From Saccharofermentans sp. (GTDB lineage: Bacteria > Bacillota > Clostridia > Saccharofermentanales > Saccharofermentanaceae), in the NCBI GenBank assembly GCA_016288885.1, contig JAEFAV010000007.1:78356-142355 (forward strand): a DNA stretch of 64,000 nucleotides. The letters are read 5' to 3'. Below the pieces are notes generated by a model. That model worked only from the letters and a program-made list of their open reading frames with translations, did no database searches and was not told where the DNA came from. The position numbers and the translations under genes were made by a program. How positions within the stretch are numbered: the first letter of the stretch is position 1; the number at the start of each line of letters is the position of its first letter. Below are positions 10,810 through 21,052 of the stretch, piece by piece.

Positions 10810-11444
10810 ATATGAAATCAGTAGTTTGTTTTGGCGATTCAAATACTTATGGACATAATCCGGTAAACGGCGAAAGACTTTCCGAAGATATAAGGTGGCC
10901 TTGCGTTCTCCAGAAACTCCTTGGCGATGAGTTCAAGGTAATTGAAGAGGGACTTAACGGCAGGACCACAGTTTTCGATGATCCTAACGACGACTGGAAG
11001 AACGGTGTTGATTACATAAAGGGTATACTGTGCACGCACAGGCCCGTTGATTATCTTGTCATCATGCTCGGGACCAATGACATGAAGACCGTGTATAATG
11101 CTTCCCTTGATGCGATATCTTCAGGACTTAATGAGATCGTCAACAAGGCTGAAAGCGTTATGAATATCAAGCAGGGATATGTCCCGAAGATCCTTGTCGT
11201 ATCACCTCCGGAGATCTCTCCGGATGTTCTGAAAGGACCTTTTTGCGATTCTTTCGATGAAGTATCCATAGATAAATCCAAGCGTCTCGCAGAATACTAT
11301 AAGAAAGTCGCAGACAAACACGGATGCATGTTCCTGGATGCTAAGCTTTATATCAAGCCTTCAGTCGAGGACGGCCTGCATCTTGATCCTGCGGGACACA
11401 AGGGTCTTGCCGAGGCAGTTTATAACGCGCTTAAGGGTTTGTAA
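10806..11444 (+). CDS. SGNH/GDSL-family hydrolase
   Basis: CFGDSNTYGHNP, GLNGRTTVFDD, GTNDMK and DGLHLDPAGHKGLAEAV blocks. Confidence 0.88.
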   Translation: MNMKSVVCFGDSNTYGHNPVNGERLSEDIRWPCVLQKLLGDEFKVIEEGLNGRTTVFDDPNDDWKNGVDYIKGILCTHRPVDYLVIMLGTNDMKTVYNASLDAISSGLNEIVNKAESVMNIKQGYVPKILVVSPPEISPDVLKGPFCDSFDEVSIDKSKRLAEYYKKVADKHGCMFLDAKLYIKPSVEDGLHLDPAGHKGLAEAVYNALKGL

Positions 11445-11486
11445 TTTGTCTTATTGCGCTTTTAGTATATAATTATTAAGTTCGAG

Positions 11487-11566
11487 AAGGAGTGTAGTGT
11501 GTAGATTGACTGCCCGAACATCGAGCTTTGTTTTGCTCGGACCGTGAATCTACGAACTACCTCCTT
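11487..11566 (+). promoter_or_regulatory. Structured 5' leader stem-loop upstream of pnp
   Basis: AAGGAG-(U)-GUAGU..GUAGAUU pairs with AAUCUAC..ACUAC-CUCCUU; inner hairpin CGAGC/GCUCG. Confidence 0.65.
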
Positions 11567-11600
11567 TAAATAAATTCTATATTTCATAAAGGAGATTCAG

Positions 11601-13850
11601 ATGGAAAAGATTTTCAGAACTGAAATCGCCGGCAGACCGTTGGTAGTCGAGACCGGTAAGATCGCGCAGTTTGCTAATGGTTCCGCACTCGTAAGATACG
11701 GTGAGACAACCGTGCTTTCCACAGCAACTGCAAGTGCCACACCTCGTGAGGGAATTGATTTCTTCCCGCTTTCAGTAGATTACGAGGAGAAGATGTATGC
11801 GGTAGGTAAGATGCCGGGCGGCTTCCTTAAGAGAGAGGGAAGACCGGGCGAGAAGGCTATTCTCGTTTCCCGTGTTATCGACCGTCCTATCAGACCTTTG
11901 TTCCCTAAGGACTTAAGAAATGATGTCTGTGTCAACAACCTCGTTATGTCCGTTGACCCTGACTGTTCTCCCGAGATCACGGCCATGCTCGGTACATCCA
12001 TTGCTATCGCTATTTCCGATATCCCGTGGAAGGGACCTGTCGGAGGCGTCGTTTTAGGACTTATCGACGGCAAGACTATCATCAATCCTACGCTCGAGCA
12101 GCGTGAAGTATCACAGATGTACGTTACTCTTGCAGGTACCCTGAGCAAGATCTGCATGGTAGAGGCAGGAGCTAACGAAGTACCTGATGACGTAATGCTG
12201 AATGCTATTGCTGAAGGTCACGAAGTCATTAAGCAGATCTGCGAATTCATTAACAGCATCGTAGCTGAGATCGGTAAGGAGAAGTTCACTTACGAATCTG
12301 CTGACGTACCGGAAGAGATCTTCGAAGCAGTTAAGGAATATGGCTGGGATAAGATGCGTGCAGCAGTCCTTTCCAAGGAAAAGGAAGTAAGGGACGCTAA
12401 CGTTGCAGCACTCCAGGAAGAGGTTGCTGCTCTCCTCGAAGAGAAGGAAGAGGGCCTTTCCAAGTGGGCTCCTGATGCCATCTATAAGCTCGAAAAGAAG
12501 GTCGTAAGAGATTACCTCTTCCGTGAGCATGTCAGAGTAGACGGCAGAGCTTTGGATGAGATCAGACCTTTATCCTGCGCAGTAGGCGTTCTCCCGAGAG
12601 TTCATGGTTCGTCATTCTTCCAGAGAGGCCAGACACAGGTAATGAATATCTGTACATTGGCTCCTCTTGATGACGCACAGAAGCTCGAAGGTCTTGATGA
12701 GCAGACATATAAGAGATATATGCATCATTACAACTTCCCGGGTTATTCCACAGGTGAGGCTAAGCCTTCCAAGTCACCCGGAAGAAGAGAGATCGGTCAC
12801 GGCGCTCTTGCCGAGAGATCACTCATTCCTGTACTTCCTTCTGAGGAAGAGTTCCCTTACTCGATCAGAACAGTATCCGAGATCACGATGAGTAACGGTT
12901 CCACATCACAGGGTTCAGTCTGCGCTTCAACGCTCTCACTTATGGACGCAGGCGTTCCGATCAAGAGACCTGTTGCAGGTATATCTTCAGGACTTATCAC
13001 GGATCCCGACAATGACGACAACTTCCTCGTATTCATGGATATCCAGGGCATCGAGGACTTCTTCGGCGATATGGACTTCAAGGTTGCCGGTACTACAGAA
13101 GGTATCACATCCATCCAGGTCGATATCAAGGTAGAAGGTCTTACGTTAGACATCATCAAGGCTGCTTTCGAGATGACACACAAGGGAAGACTCCATATCA
13201 TCAATGACATAATTCTTCCCTGCATTCCTGCACCCCGTGCAGAGCTCAACAAGTGGGCTCCCAGAATCATCTCCATGCAGGTTCCCGTTGACAAGATCAG
13301 AGAAGTCATCGGTTCCGGCGGAAAGGTCATCAACAAGATCATTGCCGATACCGGCGCTGAGATCAACATCAACGATGACGGTATGGTCTATATCTCCACA
13401 CCTGATCTCGAAAAGGCCGAGAAGGCAAAGATGATCATCAACGGCATCATATCTGATCCTGAGGTAGGCACAGAGTACGACGGCGTTGTTACAAGACTCA
13501 TGGACTTCGGTGCTTTTGTAGAGTTCCTCCCGGGTAAGGAAGGTCTCGTTCACATCTCCAAGATGGCTTGGAACAGAGTAGAGAAGGTTGAAGATGTACT
13601 TCATGAGGGTGATAAGGTTCACGTTAAGCTCATTGAGATCGATTCACAGGGAAGACTTAACCTCTCCATCCGCGACTGCTTACCTAAGCCGGACGATTTC
13701 GTAGAGGAAGAGCCCAGAAGAAGAGAGGGCAGACCCAATCGTGAGAGAAGAGGCGGATTTGCCGGCAGAAACGGTGGCAGAAAGAACTTTGGCGACAACG
13801 ACGGCGAGCAGGCTCCCGAGAATCCCAAGGGCAGAAGAAGAGAATTCTGA
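11601..13850 (+). CDS. pnp: Polyribonucleotide nucleotidyltransferase (PNPase)
   Basis: Two RNase PH domains, KH domain (VPVDKIREVIGSGGKVINKI), S1 domain; Arg/Gly-rich C-terminal tail. Confidence 0.97.
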   Translation: MEKIFRTEIAGRPLVVETGKIAQFANGSALVRYGETTVLSTATASATPREGIDFFPLSVDYEEKMYAVGKMPGGFLKREGRPGEKAILVSRVIDRPIRPLFPKDLRNDVCVNNLVMSVDPDCSPEITAMLGTSIAIAISDIPWKGPVGGVVLGLIDGKTIINPTLEQREVSQMYVTLAGTLSKICMVEAGANEVPDDVMLNAIAEGHEVIKQICEFINSIVAEIGKEKFTYESADVPEEIFEAVKEYGWDKMRAAVLSKEKEVRDANVAALQEEVAALLEEKEEGLSKWAPDAIYKLEKKVVRDYLFREHVRVDGRALDEIRPLSCAVGVLPRVHGSSFFQRGQTQVMNICTLAPLDDAQKLEGLDEQTYKRYMHHYNFPGYSTGEAKPSKSPGRREIGHGALAERSLIPVLPSEEEFPYSIRTVSEITMSNGSTSQGSVCASTLSLMDAGVPIKRPVAGISSGLITDPDNDDNFLVFMDIQGIEDFFGDMDFKVAGTTEGITSIQVDIKVEGLTLDIIKAAFEMTHKGRLHIINDIILPCIPAPRAELNKWAPRIISMQVPVDKIREVIGSGGKVINKIIADTGAEININDDGMVYISTPDLEKAEKAKMIINGIISDPEVGTEYDGVVTRLMDFGAFVEFLPGKEGLVHISKMAWNRVEKVEDVLHEGDKVHVKLIEIDSQGRLNLSIRDCLPKPDDFVEEEPRRREGRPNRERRGGFAGRNGGRKNFGDNDGEQAPENPKGRRREF

Positions 13851-13876
13851 TAAATACTTTATAAAGGGGTGACACT

Positions 13877-14989
13877 ATGGCAGAGAACATGGGAAACACA
13901 GAAGAACAGATGGAAGTCGTTACTGCGGCTCAAACCGAGGACGTAACTGACAAGAAGTGTCCGAATTGCGGCGCTACGGTAGTTTACGATCCTGACACTC
14001 TGTCCATGACTTGCCCGTTCTGCGGCTACTCAAGGACACTTCCCAAGCCTGAAGACAACGGACAGGACGTAGAGGAACTGGATTTTGCTTCTGCCAAGAA
14101 CCGTGAGAGCCTCGACTGGGGTAAAGAAAAGAAATCTCTGGTCTGCAAGAACTGCGGCGCTGAGACGATCATGGATTCCGCTGACACGGCGCAGTGCTGC
14201 CCTTACTGCGGTTCCACCCAGGTAATGCCTGTTGACAACGATGATGACGTCGTTGCACCGGGCGGTGTCGTTCCTTTCGAGATCACGAAGGAAAAGGCTG
14301 CACAGCTTTTCAAGAGCTGGATGAAGGGTAAGCTTTTTGCACCCAAGGAAGCCAAGCAGAGCTGTGAAGCAAAGAACTTCAACGGTGTATATCTTCCTTA
14401 CTGGACATACGATTCACAGACAACGTCTCCTTATGAGATCAAGCTCGGTTTCAACAGCAAGGATAAGGACGGCAACACAGTCACAACGTACAGAACATAC
14501 CGCGGTATCTATGAGCGTTTCATCGATGACGAGACCGTCTATGCCAGCAAAAAGACTACGAACCGCTTTATCAAGCAGGCGTCGGTCTTCGATTTCTCCA
14601 AGCTTCGCAAGTATTCACCTGAGTTCATCGCAGGTTTCCTTGCAGAGCGCTACACCGTAGGTCTTGATGAAGGCTGGGATATTGCCAAGGATCAGATCAA
14701 GGATAAGCTCAAGAATGAGATCTCCAGCATGGAAAGAAAGAAGAGAAAGGCTGACAGCGTTTCAAAGCTCACTTTCAATACGGCTTATTCGAAAGTTACC
14801 TATAAATACGTTCTTGCTCCTATCTGGATCGCAAACTTCAAGTTCAAGGATAAGCTCTACAATATCGTAGTTAATGGTCAGACAGGTCAGATCAAGGGCG
14901 AGGCTCCGGTATCTCCTATCAAGGTTGCAATTGCAATCGCTATTGCTATCGCAATTCTTATCATCCTGTACCTGCTTTTCAATAATTAA
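13877..14989 (+). CDS. TFIIB-type zinc-ribbon protein with C-terminal TM segment
   Basis: Two zinc ribbons CPNCGATVVYDPDTLSMTCPFCG and CKNCGAETIMDSADTAQCCPYCG; hydrophobic C-terminus. Confidence 0.75.
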   Translation: MAENMGNTEEQMEVVTAAQTEDVTDKKCPNCGATVVYDPDTLSMTCPFCGYSRTLPKPEDNGQDVEELDFASAKNRESLDWGKEKKSLVCKNCGAETIMDSADTAQCCPYCGSTQVMPVDNDDDVVAPGGVVPFEITKEKAAQLFKSWMKGKLFAPKEAKQSCEAKNFNGVYLPYWTYDSQTTSPYEIKLGFNSKDKDGNTVTTYRTYRGIYERFIDDETVYASKKTTNRFIKQASVFDFSKLRKYSPEFIAGFLAERYTVGLDEGWDIAKDQIKDKLKNEISSMERKKRKADSVSKLTFNTAYSKVTYKYVLAPIWIANFKFKDKLYNIVVNGQTGQIKGEAPVSPIKVAIAIAIAIAILIILYLLFNN

Positions 14990-15010
14990 CATATTTTAAG
15001 TAAGGCTGAT

Positions 15011-15054
15011 AAAAGGCTGTCTCATGGTGTTTTCGCTTGAGACAGCCTTTTTTG
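15011..15054 (+). terminator. Rho-independent terminator
   Basis: AAGGCTGTCTCA ... TGAGACAGCCTT then TTTT. Confidence 0.85.
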
Positions 15055-15162
15055 ATGACAAATTTGTGGTAATTTGTTCAAATTCATTTGAATCTCTTGA
15101 AATTTTTACAATTTGTTCATAGAATTACGCTGATAAAATATTTTTATTTTTTAGGAGTTTCT

Positions 15163-18100
15163 ATGTTCAATATCGCGAAAAGAGCAACTTCGGCAATCGT
15201 GGCATTTGCAGTAGTACTTGGAACATTGGCCTTGGAACCTGTCTTCACAGGCAAAAAGAACCAGGTAAATGCTGCAACAATATATGATTCAGCGAGTGCC
15301 ATCAACTACGCAACGATCCTTGGAGGCGCGGTCGACTACGGTATCGTAGCTGAAACGGTAGTACAGCGTAACCATACAGAGACTAATTTCGCGACCAATC
15401 ACTATATTCATGAAAAAGATAATATTGACGTAGATTTCATAGATTCGACTGCTCTTTTCCTGGTAGGTAAATATACTCCCGGTCAAGGAGATAATGCTTA
15501 TATCAGATTTGGCAAAACGACTGCCAGCGCGATTTATTTTGAAGCTCCGAGTGATGTGTTTGGCGGATATGATCCGACTATAGCCGCTAAGTTTAATACA
15601 ACAAACGGAAATATTAAGTTCGAAGGCGGATATACCGATAAGCCTTTTGTCCAGGCTATCAATCCTAATGCCAGCGTAAACGTTAACCGTCTTCTTAACA
15701 GAATCTGTTCAGATAAAGCTGTAGAAGATGCGGAAATGGGCTGGTCATATTTCCTTCAGGCAAGAGCTGAATCTGCTGATTATTGCTTAGAAGCTTCTAA
15801 AATAACCAATTCTAATGGATTTGTTACTATCGATGCTACGGATTCCAAGTACGACGGAAAAGTAGTTTACGTTAATGTCACTCCCGAAATGCTTCCTGCT
15901 CTTGCTTCATCCGAGCAGTTCAGGATAAGGAAGAATCCTTCTTCTGTTGTAGTACTTAACATTAATGGCGGTACAAATAAAGGTTCGGCATTGCGTCTGT
16001 CACAACCGAGAGTAGAGGTTAATGGAGTAGGTAATTTCAAGGGTCATACTTCTTCAAACGGTTCAGATTTAGATAAGGCCAGAGCAATTCAGGAGAACTA
16101 TAACCAGACTGTCATCTGGAATATCATGGGAACCGCAGATGTTGAGCTTCAGTGTACCGGTGGTGCCGTGCTTGCTCCTAATACTAAAAACGTAACTCTT
16201 GTTGACGGTAACTCATGCGGTTGGGTAGTTACAAGAGGTACATTTAACATGAATCAGGAATTCCATTTCCTGTATTCCGGTTCAAGCAGAGACAGTTACG
16301 GCCAGATGCATTTCGCGCTTACAAAAGCATTTACAAAGAACTATGCTCCTCACGGTTCCGTTAAGCAGGATACAACAGTAGATATCCTTAATGACAGCAC
16401 ATACAGCTTTAATTTTGTCGAATATGACCGTCCTGCTTCGGGCGGCGCAGAATTCCAGACTATTCGAAGCGGCGGGATCAACAAAGTTGTTTATGCCAAG
16501 AAGGACGGTACAGTTACGTTCCCGATCGTGAATTTTACATGTTCCGGTAACGGGGATTATTATGATGTTCCCAAGGGTCAGGAGAAAATGTACTATTTCA
16601 GGGTAACTGAAAACAATGCATTAGCTACTCATCAGATTTCTGCTTCTGACCAGCGTTATATTGAAAATTCAAACGGTTACATCGACATGAGACTTAAGGT
16701 CGCCGTTGATTCCAAGGGTAACTTTACATATTTCGTAGATTATAAATCCGTAACGGGTGACGGCGTGGTCTTCAGAAAATATCAGGAAGACTACAAGGAC
16801 TTCATTAAGATGTCAGGCGTCCAGTTTGACCTTGGCGCATTCTATAATAAGGTAAGAGATACAGAACCTTTGTATATAGATATAACCAAGACATTTGGCG
16901 GCGGTGTAACGGAAGATGACCTTAAGTATCTTACATTTGAGATCTATGAGGTTGATAAGAGCGGTTCTTCAGCTCCGAAGGTTGTTGCCACATATAATTT
17001 CGGAACTGATTTCGAAAAAACAACAGATGCTGCAGGCAAAGAAATATATAAGCTTAAGCATATGTTTGCGGCAGATGCCTCAAAGACATACTATGTTAAA
17101 GAAAGCAATTATAATATAGCTACAGCCGAGATAGTAGTTGTTACTTATACGCTTCCTGACGGAAAAACAGGAAATGTTACCAATACAGGAATGACAGCTG
17201 ATTTCCAGGTCGATACAACCAACAATAGTAATAATCCTTATGTAGTTGCATTCGATAACCAGTATACCCTTTATCAGGGAAAGATCGTCTTAACTAAGAC
17301 GATCGAAGGTCCTGTAACCGATAAGGATATCGAAGGATTAACGTTCGAAGTTTACGAAGAAGGCACAAACAAACTTGTATGGTCCGGATCACTCAAGGAT
17401 ACAAAGGGTTCGGCTCCTAAGTTTACGGTCGATTCGAATGGTGTGTATACATCTGAAGAGATAGGTGTTCCGCGTGGTACTTATTATGTTGTGGAAAAGC
17501 TTACAACAGATGCAGGAACCGTTACGGTAACATATAAGATCGACAATACCGACGGAAAGCCGGTTGCTGATTATGACAATAAGAAAGTACAGACTTCTAC
17601 ATTTGTTGTCGATAACAATCAAAAAGTACAGCTTGATTTTAAGAACATCTATACCGGCGGAAGCATCAAGCTTCTTAAGACATATGAAGGTGAGATCAAA
17701 TCAGGTGTTACTTCATTCCCTGCAGCCATCAAAGGCAATGATGGTAAGTATTATGATGCTAAGGGCAATGCTTATGATTCAGAGAAGCTGATCATGGTTC
17801 CTGTTGATACGACAGGTATCACGGTTGATAATCTTCCCGTACAGACTTATACGGTTTATGAGGTAGATCCTGAATCCTATGCGGGAGAAGGTTACAGGCT
17901 CAGTGCCAATTCAGTAAAGAGTGCGTCAGTTACCGTAACTGCCGGAAATGTGGCAGAGCTGACATTTAACAATATTTATGAAGTTGCTCCCGGCTCGCTT
18001 ACCATCTCAAAGACGATCAGCGGAGCACCGTTGAATGATCTTGAGACCATAAGCTTTGTTGTAACTGATGAAAACGGAAAGACTCTTTCAGTACCTGATC

Positions 18101-20934
18101 TTACATTCGCCAATGTTGAAGCAGGTATATGGAAAGATGACGGAAAAGGAACATATACCTACACAATTCCTGATCTTGTTGCCGGAACAACTTATACTGT
18201 AACTGAGAAATACAACGGAACGGAGAATAGTACGAAGTATACTCTCAGCGCTTCAAGTACGACTGACGGCAGCGGAACGATCAAGGCAGGCGGTGAAGTA
18301 ATCGTTGAACTTACGAATGTCTATGAGGCAAAGACAACAGGCAGTCTGAAGGTAACAAAGACCATCAGCGGAGCAGAGCTTAAGGACTTCGAGAAGATCA
18401 CGTTCACGGCAACGGGAGATAAGGGTACGACACTTACCATCCCTGATCTCACGCTTGAAAACGTAAATAAGGGAATCTGGAAGGACGAAGGCAACGGTAC
18501 TTATTCTTATACTGCTGATAAGCTCCCTGCAGGAGAAACGTTCACAGTAACCGAGACGCTTGACAGCTTCCTCGGAACTGCAACGACACAGTATGAGAAG
18601 GATACCTCGAACTCTTCTGATACCGCCAAGGCAACGATAGAGGCTGATAAGACAGTTACTGCAGCTCTTACGGATACTTACAAGACAAAGACAACACCTG
18701 TAACAACAGGCAGTCTGAAAGTAACAAAGACCATCAGCGGAGCAGAGCTTAAGGACTTCGAGAAGATCACGTTCACGGCAACGGGAGATAAGGGAACAAC
18801 GATTAACATTCCTGATCTCACGCTTGAAAACGTAAATAAGGGAATCTGGAAGGACGAAGGCAATGGTACTTATTCTTATACTGCAGACAAGCTCCCTGCG
18901 GGAGAAACGTTCACAGTAACAGAGACGCTTGACAGCTTCCTCGGAACTGCAACGACACAGTATGAGAAGGATACCTCTAACTCTACTGATACCGCCAAGG
19001 CAACGATAGAGGCTGATAAGACAGTTACTGCAGCCCTTACGGATACTTACAAGACAGTAACGACTACCAGTACACCTGCACCTCAGCCGAAATACGGTTA
19101 CATTGATATCACGAAGACATTCGGCGGTTATGTAACTGACGAAGATTTTGATAACCTTACTTTCGAGATCTATGAGGTAGGTAATCCGACACCAGTTGCC
19201 ACATATAAATTCGGAACAGACTTTATGGAGAGTTCAGAAAATGTGTACTCTCTTAAGACAAAGTTCGAAGCTGATCTGACAAAGGAGTATTACGTCGTAG
19301 AGAAGAACTATGATGTTAATGCCCAGAAGGAAGTAAGTGTTTCTTACTCACTTGACGGAGGTTCAAAGGCGGATGGTGCCACGACGGATACGTTCAAAGT
19401 AGATTCGACCTGCACTGAAGCATATCCTTTTGTTGTCGCTTTTACCGATGAATATACGCCTGCTTCAATGCTGAAAACGACCGGTGATCTGACAATTGCC
19501 AAGGCAATCGGTCCGAATGCTCCTGATGAAGCTTATTCAAAGAGTTACACATTCAAAGTAACCGGTCCTAACGGATTCAGCGATACTGTTACCATTACCG
19601 GTGAGAACTCCGTAACTCTGACGGATCTTGAACCCGGTAAATACATAGTTACTGAGGATCCGACTTCAGCAATGATCTCCGGTAGTGATCTCATCGTATC
19701 CGGAGATAACGGAGTTGAGGTGGAAGTAGTTGCCGGAGGAGATACTACTTGTGCTGTTACTAATACGTATATTGACAGTTCATTGGTATCACCGATATCT
19801 TTGTCAGGTTCTCTTACGATCTCCAAATCTTTGGGTTCAGGATCTCCTGACGAAGCATTTGGCAAGATCTATAAATTCACGGTAACCAGCACTGACGGTT
19901 ATAAGAATACGGTAACAATAACCGGAGCGGATTCTGTTACTCTGAGTGATCTTGTACCCGGAACATATACGGTTACAGAGGATGAGACAGGTGCAGCCAT
20001 AGCTGACTATGATCTCACCGTATCCGGTGATAATGGAGTTGCTGTAAGCGTAAAGGCAGGAGAGGCCTCCACATGCTCTATTATGAATAATTATGAGTAT
20101 GACGAGGAGTACACTACTCCGGTCGAGCCTACACCTACGACAAAGCCGACACCTACAGACACACCTACAGACACACCTACGCCGGTGCCTACAAACAACC
20201 CGACGGATACACCTACTCCGGTGCCTACGACAGAACCAGTTAACACTCCTACACCGACACCTGATTCCGGTCTTGAGCTGACGTTTGAGAAAAAGGACGA
20301 GTTAGGTTCACTGATTGCCAACGCGGTACTTACGTTAACGAGTGAAGACGGTTATGACATGTCCGGCGTCACTGTAACCCAGAATGGTGTTGCAATAGAG
20401 GTTACGCTTTCTGATGATAAGACAGCTATCTCATTTACTACGGCAGATACTGCTCCTTCGATCGTCAGCGGCCTTAAGCCCGGAAGTTATGAGCTGAAAG
20501 AAACTGTAACACCTGAAGGATATCTGACAGCTGACAGTATTCATTTCGTTCTGTATGATGACGGATCGTTCAGCGAGGACGGAGCATCGGTAACTGTTGC
20601 CGGTTCGCCCGTAGTAATGGTAGATAAGGCAGATCCGACTTATGATCGTGACGGCAAGATAAGACCGACGGATACGGATACGGATATTGACATAACGCTT
20701 CCGAAACCGAAACCGAATACAGACACGAATACTAACACGGATACAAATACGAATACTGATACCAATACAGACCTGGATGACAGAAATCCGCCTGTAAAGA
20801 AAAACAAGCCGTCCGTTCCGGCTACCGGCGAAAAGAAGAGCTATTACGCTCTTGCAGGCATTTCGCTTATGGGTTTGTGTGCCGCGATCGTAGCAGGTTT
20901 GGGAATTTATCGTAAAAAGAAGTCAGAAGACTGA
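15163..20934 (+). CDS. Large secreted surface protein with pilin/Cna-B-like repeats and LPXTG-like (VPATG) sorting signal
   Basis: SD aggag before ATG 15163; signal peptide; repeated beta-rich modules (LTISKT..., YTVTE...); Thr/Pro linker; C-terminal VPATGEKKSYYALAGISLMGLCAAIVAGLGIYRKKKSED. Confidence 0.85.
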   Translation: MFNIAKRATSAIVAFAVVLGTLALEPVFTGKKNQVNAATIYDSASAINYATILGGAVDYGIVAETVVQRNHTETNFATNHYIHEKDNIDVDFIDSTALFLVGKYTPGQGDNAYIRFGKTTASAIYFEAPSDVFGGYDPTIAAKFNTTNGNIKFEGGYTDKPFVQAINPNASVNVNRLLNRICSDKAVEDAEMGWSYFLQARAESADYCLEASKITNSNGFVTIDATDSKYDGKVVYVNVTPEMLPALASSEQFRIRKNPSSVVVLNINGGTNKGSALRLSQPRVEVNGVGNFKGHTSSNGSDLDKARAIQENYNQTVIWNIMGTADVELQCTGGAVLAPNTKNVTLVDGNSCGWVVTRGTFNMNQEFHFLYSGSSRDSYGQMHFALTKAFTKNYAPHGSVKQDTTVDILNDSTYSFNFVEYDRPASGGAEFQTIRSGGINKVVYAKKDGTVTFPIVNFTCSGNGDYYDVPKGQEKMYYFRVTENNALATHQISASDQRYIENSNGYIDMRLKVAVDSKGNFTYFVDYKSVTGDGVVFRKYQEDYKDFIKMSGVQFDLGAFYNKVRDTEPLYIDITKTFGGGVTEDDLKYLTFEIYEVDKSGSSAPKVVATYNFGTDFEKTTDAAGKEIYKLKHMFAADASKTYYVKESNYNIATAEIVVVTYTLPDGKTGNVTNTGMTADFQVDTTNNSNNPYVVAFDNQYTLYQGKIVLTKTIEGPVTDKDIEGLTFEVYEEGTNKLVWSGSLKDTKGSAPKFTVDSNGVYTSEEIGVPRGTYYVVEKLTTDAGTVTVTYKIDNTDGKPVADYDNKKVQTSTFVVDNNQKVQLDFKNIYTGGSIKLLKTYEGEIKSGVTSFPAAIKGNDGKYYDAKGNAYDSEKLIMVPVDTTGITVDNLPVQTYTVYEVDPESYAGEGYRLSANSVKSASVTVTAGNVAELTFNNIYEVAPGSLTISKTISGAPLNDLETISFVVTDENGKTLSVPDLTFANVEAGIWKDDGKGTYTYTIPDLVAGTTYTVTEKYNGTENSTKYTLSASSTTDGSGTIKAGGEVIVELTNVYEAKTTGSLKVTKTISGAELKDFEKITFTATGDKGTTLTIPDLTLENVNKGIWKDEGNGTYSYTADKLPAGETFTVTETLDSFLGTATTQYEKDTSNSSDTAKATIEADKTVTAALTDTYKTKTTPVTTGSLKVTKTISGAELKDFEKITFTATGDKGTTINIPDLTLENVNKGIWKDEGNGTYSYTADKLPAGETFTVTETLDSFLGTATTQYEKDTSNSTDTAKATIEADKTVTAALTDTYKTVTTTSTPAPQPKYGYIDITKTFGGYVTDEDFDNLTFEIYEVGNPTPVATYKFGTDFMESSENVYSLKTKFEADLTKEYYVVEKNYDVNAQKEVSVSYSLDGGSKADGATTDTFKVDSTCTEAYPFVVAFTDEYTPASMLKTTGDLTIAKAIGPNAPDEAYSKSYTFKVTGPNGFSDTVTITGENSVTLTDLEPGKYIVTEDPTSAMISGSDLIVSGDNGVEVEVVAGGDTTCAVTNTYIDSSLVSPISLSGSLTISKSLGSGSPDEAFGKIYKFTVTSTDGYKNTVTITGADSVTLSDLVPGTYTVTEDETGAAIADYDLTVSGDNGVAVSVKAGEASTCSIMNNYEYDEEYTTPVEPTPTTKPTPTDTPTDTPTPVPTNNPTDTPTPVPTTEPVNTPTPTPDSGLELTFEKKDELGSLIANAVLTLTSEDGYDMSGVTVTQNGVAIEVTLSDDKTAISFTTADTAPSIVSGLKPGSYELKETVTPEGYLTADSIHFVLYDDGSFSEDGASVTVAGSPVVMVDKADPTYDRDGKIRPTDTDTDIDITLPKPKPNTDTNTNTDTNTNTDTNTDLDDRNPPVKKNKPSVPATGEKKSYYALAGISLMGLCAAIVAGLGIYRKKKSED
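18341..19060 (+). repeat. Near-identical in-frame tandem repeats of 369 bp (123 aa) in the surface protein gene
   Basis: GSLKVTKTISGAELKDFEKITFTATGDKGTT... at 18341 and again at 18710. Confidence 0.93.
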
Positions 20935-20959
20935 TTCCGGAAGATTAATTGATTTAACA

Positions 20960-21002
20960 AAGGGCTGTGTAAGATTTGATTTCAAATTGTTACACAGCCC
21001 TT
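20960..21002. terminator. Long near-perfect hairpin, probable (bidirectional) terminator
   Basis: AAGGGCTGTGTAA g ATTTGA tt TCAAAT tg TTACACAGCCCTT. Confidence 0.6.
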
Positions 21003-21052
21003 AGTATTATTCTGATTTATGCACGAAATTTGCCCGGATGATTTCGGCACAA

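Noticed and set aside
20091-20321. Minus-strand ORF with GVGVSVGVSVGVG repeats
   Set aside because: Product of reading the PT-rich linker repeat of the surface protein antisense.
20101-20780. Short repeats (ACACCTAC..., AATACNGAYAC...) considered as CRISPR or microsatellite array
   Set aside because: In-frame coding repeats for PT/DTNT linkers; no repeat-spacer architecture and no cas genes.
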